Of a DNA stretch of 64,000 nt, positions 60,401 to 64,000 are shown piece by piece. Made by a program: the position numbers and the translations under genes. Location of the stretch: NCBI GenBank assembly GCA_949316495.1, contig OX439006.1:43296918-43360917 (forward strand), given 5' to 3'. A model generated the notes under the pieces. That model was not told the origin of the DNA, searched no databases, and saw only the letters and a list, made by a program, of their open reading frames with translations. The stretch is from Amphiduros pacificus. Lineage: Eukaryota; Annelida; Polychaeta; Phyllodocida; Hesionidae. Within the stretch, counting starts at the first letter, position 1. Every line of letters begins with the position of its first letter.

Positions 60401-63400
60401 TACAGTGACCTAGTGATGCCAGATGTTGTATGCTCTTCCCTACAGTGACCTAGTGATGCCAGGTGTTGTATGGTCTTCCCTTCAGTGGCCTAGTGATGCC
60501 AGGTGTTGTATGGTCTTCCCTTCGGTGTCCTAGTGATGCCAGGTGTTGTATGGTCTTCCCTTCAGTGTCCTAGTGATGCCAGGTGTTGTATTATCTTCCC
60601 TACAGTGACCTAGTGATGCCAGATGTTGTATGATCTTCCCTACAGTGACCTAGTGATGCCAGGTGTTGTATTATCTTCCCTACAGTGACCTAGTGATGCC
60701 AGGTGTTGTATTATCTTCCCTACAGTGTCCTAGCGATGCCAGGTGTTGTATGCTCTTCCCTTCAGTGTCCTAGCGATGCCAGGTGTTGTATTATCTTCCC
60801 TACAGTGACCTAGTGATGCCAGGTGTTGTATTATCTTCCCTTCAGTGGCCTAGTGATGCCAGATGTTGTATGGTCTTCCCTAAAGTGGCCTGGTGATGAC
60901 AGGTGTTGTATGCTCTTCCCTACAGTGACCTAGCGATGCCAGATGTTGTATGGTCTTCCCTTCAGTGTCCTAGTGATGCCAGGTGTTGTATGGTCTTCCC
61001 TTCAGTGTCCTAGTGATGCCAGGTGTTGTATTATCTTCCCTTCAGTGACCTAGTGATGCCAGATGTTGTATGCTCTTCCCTTCAGTGGCCTAGTGATGTC
61101 AGGTGCTCTATGGTCTTCCCTTCAGTGTCCTAGTGATGCCAGGTGTTGTATGATCTTCCCTTCAGTGTCCTAGTGATGCCAGGTGTTGTATTATCTTCCC
61201 TTCAGTGTCCTAGTGATGCCAGGTGTTGTATGCTCTTCCCTACAGTGTCCTAGTGATGCCAGATGTTGCATGGTCTTCCCTACAGTGTCCTAGCGATGCC
61301 AGGTGTTGTATGCTCTTCCCTACAGTGGCCTGGTGATGACAGGTGTTGAATGGTCTTCCCTAAAGTGGCCTGGTGATGACAGGTGTTGAATGCTCTTCCC
61401 TACAGTGGCCTGATGATGACAGGTGTTGTATGCTCTTCCCTTCAGTGGTCTTGTGATGTCAGGTGTTGTATGGTCTTCCCATCAGTGGTCTAGTGATGTC
61501 AGGTGTTGTATGGTCTTCCCTTCGGTGTCCTAGTGATGTCAGGTGTTGTATGGTCTTCCCTACAGTGGCCTAGTGATGCCAGGTGTTGTATGGTCTTCCC
61601 TACAGTGACCTAGTGATGCCAGGTGTTGCTTGATCTTCCCTTCAGTGGCCTAGTGATGTCAGGTGTTGTATGGTCTTCCCTACAGTTACCTAGTGATGCC
61701 AGGTGCTGTATGGTATTGCCTACAGTGGCCTAGTGATGCCAGGTGTTGTATGGTTTTCTCTACAGTGACCTAGTGATGCCAGATGTTGTATGGTCTTCCC
61801 TACAGTGGCCTGATGATGCCAGGTGTTGTATGCTCTTCCCTACAGTGGTCTAGTGATGCCAGTGTTGTATGGTCTTCCCTACAGTGGCCTAGTGATGCCA
61901 GGTGTTGTATGGTCTTCCCTACAGTGGCCTAGTGATGCCAGGTGCTGTATGGTATTGCCTACAGTGGCCTAGTGATGTCAGGTGTTGTATGGTATTCCCT
62001 ACAGTGGCCTAGAGATGTCAGGTGCTGTATGGTCTTACCTACAATGGCCTAGTGATGTCAGGTGCTGTATGGTATTGCCTACAGTGGCCTAGTGATGTCA
62101 GGTGTTGTATGGTATTACCTACAGTGGCCTAGTGATGTCAGGTGCTGTATGGTATTGCCTACAGTGGCCTAGTGATGCCAGGTGTTGTATGGTATTGCCT
62201 ACAGTGGCCTAGTGATATCAGGTGTTGTATGGTATTACCTACAGTGGCCTAGTGATGTCAGGTGCTGTATGGTATTGCTTACAGTGGCCTAGTGATGTCA
62301 GGTGTTGTATGGTATTCCCTACAGTGGCCTAGTGATGTCAGGTGCTGTATGGTATTGCCTACAGTGGCCTAGTGATATCAGGTGTTGTATGGTATTACCT
62401 ACAGTGGCCTAGTGATGTCAGGTGCTGTATGGTATTGCCTACAGTGGCCTAGTGATGTCAGGTGTTGTATGGTATTCCCTACAGTGGCCTAGTGATGCCA
62501 GGTGCTGTATGGTATTGCCTTCAGTGGCCTAGTGATGCCAGGTGTTGTATGGTATTGCCTACAGTGGCCTAGTGATGTCAGGTGCTGTATGGTATTACCT
62601 ACAATGGCCTAGTGATGCCAGGTGCTGTATGGTATTGCCTACAGTGGCCTAGTGATGTCAGGTGTTGTATGGTATTCCCTACAGTGTCCTAGTGATGTCA
62701 GGTGCTGTATGGTATTACCTACAATGGCCTAGTGATGTCAGGTGCTGTATGGTATTACCTACAGTGGCCTAGTGATGTCAGGTGTTGTATGGTATTCCCT
62801 TCAGTGGCCTAGTGATGTCAGGTGTTGTATGGTCTTCCCTACAGTGACCTAGTGATATCAGGTGTTGTATGGTATTACCTACAGTGGCCTAGTGATGTCA
62901 GGTGTTGTATGGTCTTCCCTACAGTGGCCTAGTGATGTCAGGTGCTGTATGGTATTCCCTACAGTGGCCTAGTGATGTCAGGTGCTGTATGGTATTACCT
63001 ACAATGGCCTAGTGATGTCAGGTGCTGTATGGTATTACCTACAGTGGCCTAGTGATGTCAGGTGTTGTATGGTCTTCCCTTCAGTGGCCTAGTGATGTCA
63101 GGTGCTGTATGGTCTTCCCTACAGTGACCTAGTGATATCAGGTGTTGTATGGTATTGCCTACAGTGGCCTAGTGATGTCAGGTGCTGTATGGTATTGCCT
63201 ACAGTGGCCTAGTGATGTCAGGTGCTGTATGGTATTACCTACAATGGCCTAGTGATGTTAGGTGCTGTATGGTATTGCCTACAGTGGCCTAGTGATGTCA
63301 GGTGCTGTATAGTATTGCCTACAATGGCCTAGTGATGTCAGGTGCTGTATGGTATTGCCTACAGTGGCCTAGTGATGCCAGGTGCTGTATGGTATTGCCT

Positions 63401-64000
63401 ACAGTGGCCTAGTGATGTCAGGTGTTGTATGGTATTCCCTACAATGGTCTAGTGATGTCAGGTGTTGTATGGTCTTCCCTTCGGTGTCCTAGTGATGTCA
63501 GGTGTTGTATGGTCTTCCCTACAGTGGCCTAGTGATGCCAGGTGTTGTATGGTCTTCCCTACAGTGTCCTAGCGATGCCAGGTGTTGTATGCTCTTCCCT
63601 ACAGTGACCTAGTGATGTCAGGTGTTGTATGGTCTTCCCCACAGTGACCTAGTGATGCCAGATGTTGTATGCTCTTCCCTTCAGTGGCCTAGTGATGTCA
63701 GGTGCTCTATGGTCTTCCCTACAGTGACCTAGTGATGCCAGGTGTTGTATTATCTTCCCTTCGGTGACCTAGTGATGCCAGATGTTGTATGCTCTTCCCT
63801 TCAGTGGCCTAGTGATGCCAGATGTTGTATGGTCTTCCCTACAGTGTCCTAGCGATGCCAGGTGTTGTATGCTCTTCCCTTCAGTGGCCTAGTGATGCCA
63901 GATGTTGTATGGTCTTCCCTACAGTGTCCTAGCGATGCCAGGTGTTGTATGCTCTTCCCTACAGTGACCTAGTGATGCCAGGTGTTGTATGGTCTTCCCT
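54441..64000. repeat. 40-bp satellite, about 239 copies, runs off the window
   Basis: Unit: CCTAGTGATGCCAGGTGTTG then TATGGTCTTCCCTTCAGTGA, with R/Y variation at a few fixed positions (CAGGTG/CAGATG, TATGG/TATTA/TATGA/TATGC, CTTCAG/CTACAG/CTTTAG/CTAAAG). Period is exactly 40 over 9.5 kb apart from very few single-base changes in length (near 59,216 and 61,861). Variants are organised in blocks of two to nine units (the CTAAAGTGGC variant recurs 360 bp apart twice). From about 61,930 to 63,450 a distinct subfamily (GATGTCA with GGTATTGCC/GGTATTACC) dominates. Forty is not divisible by three, and no long ORF exists. Confidence 0.97.

Overview
This window looks like repeat-dense, non-coding nuclear DNA from an invertebrate, most likely a mollusc. 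The evidence is AT-rich background sequence, no credible long open reading frame, two copies of a tRNA-headed SINE whose 3' part ends in a GTAAAACCCCAAACAAAC-type tail like SINEs I associate with molluscs, and a non-LTR retrotransposon 3' fragment with a cysteine/histidine C-terminal motif. The phylum is inference from repeat style. No protein-coding host gene can be supported; three short exon-like segments (28.7, 40.25 and 42.04 kb) are listed at low confidence.

Layout. 0-5.3 kb is AT-rich sequence with a 40-bp tandem array (361-840), a diverged dispersed repeat (2401-2720) and a CA-rich microsatellite (3691-3832). 5336-8550 is a complete hAT-like foldback DNA transposon with perfect 8-bp target duplications and a decayed gene fragment in each arm. 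10.0-13.5 kb holds three small inverted-repeat (MITE-like) elements, a degenerate 19-bp-type array and a SINE.

13,883-28,019 is the most striking object: a 14.1-kb foldback element with 218-bp terminal inverted repeats that appear identical and a perfect 9-bp target duplication. Its arms are tandem arrays of a roughly 182-bp monomer, 14 units in one direction and 54 in the other, around a 1.4-kb AT-rich core with no recognisable transposase. A paralogous empty copy of its target repeat is at about 2.59 kb. It resembles the FB (Drosophila) and TU (sea urchin) foldback design.

28-35.5 kb and 42-50 kb are interspersed-repeat country. Two copies of one long repeat (28,980-30,655 and 44,020-46,370) serve as each other's empty sites and reveal a LINE insertion, a 672-bp insertion between 27-bp direct repeats, and a tRNA-like insertion. 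There is also a 0.4-kb direct duplication (30,864/32,528).

35.2-41.9 kb is a cluster of tandem arrays (23-, 48-, 19-, 19-inverted and 36-bp units), the last split by a 583-bp inverted-repeat element. 50.1-64.0 kb holds three satellites in succession: a G-tract unit of about 62 bp, a 53-bp unit, and a 40-bp unit of about 239 copies that runs off the window end. Roughly half the window is tandemly repeated.

There is no pathway or operon. What can be read is the history: satellites growing inside transposon arms, transposons landing in satellites, and paralogous repeats preserving pre-insertion states.
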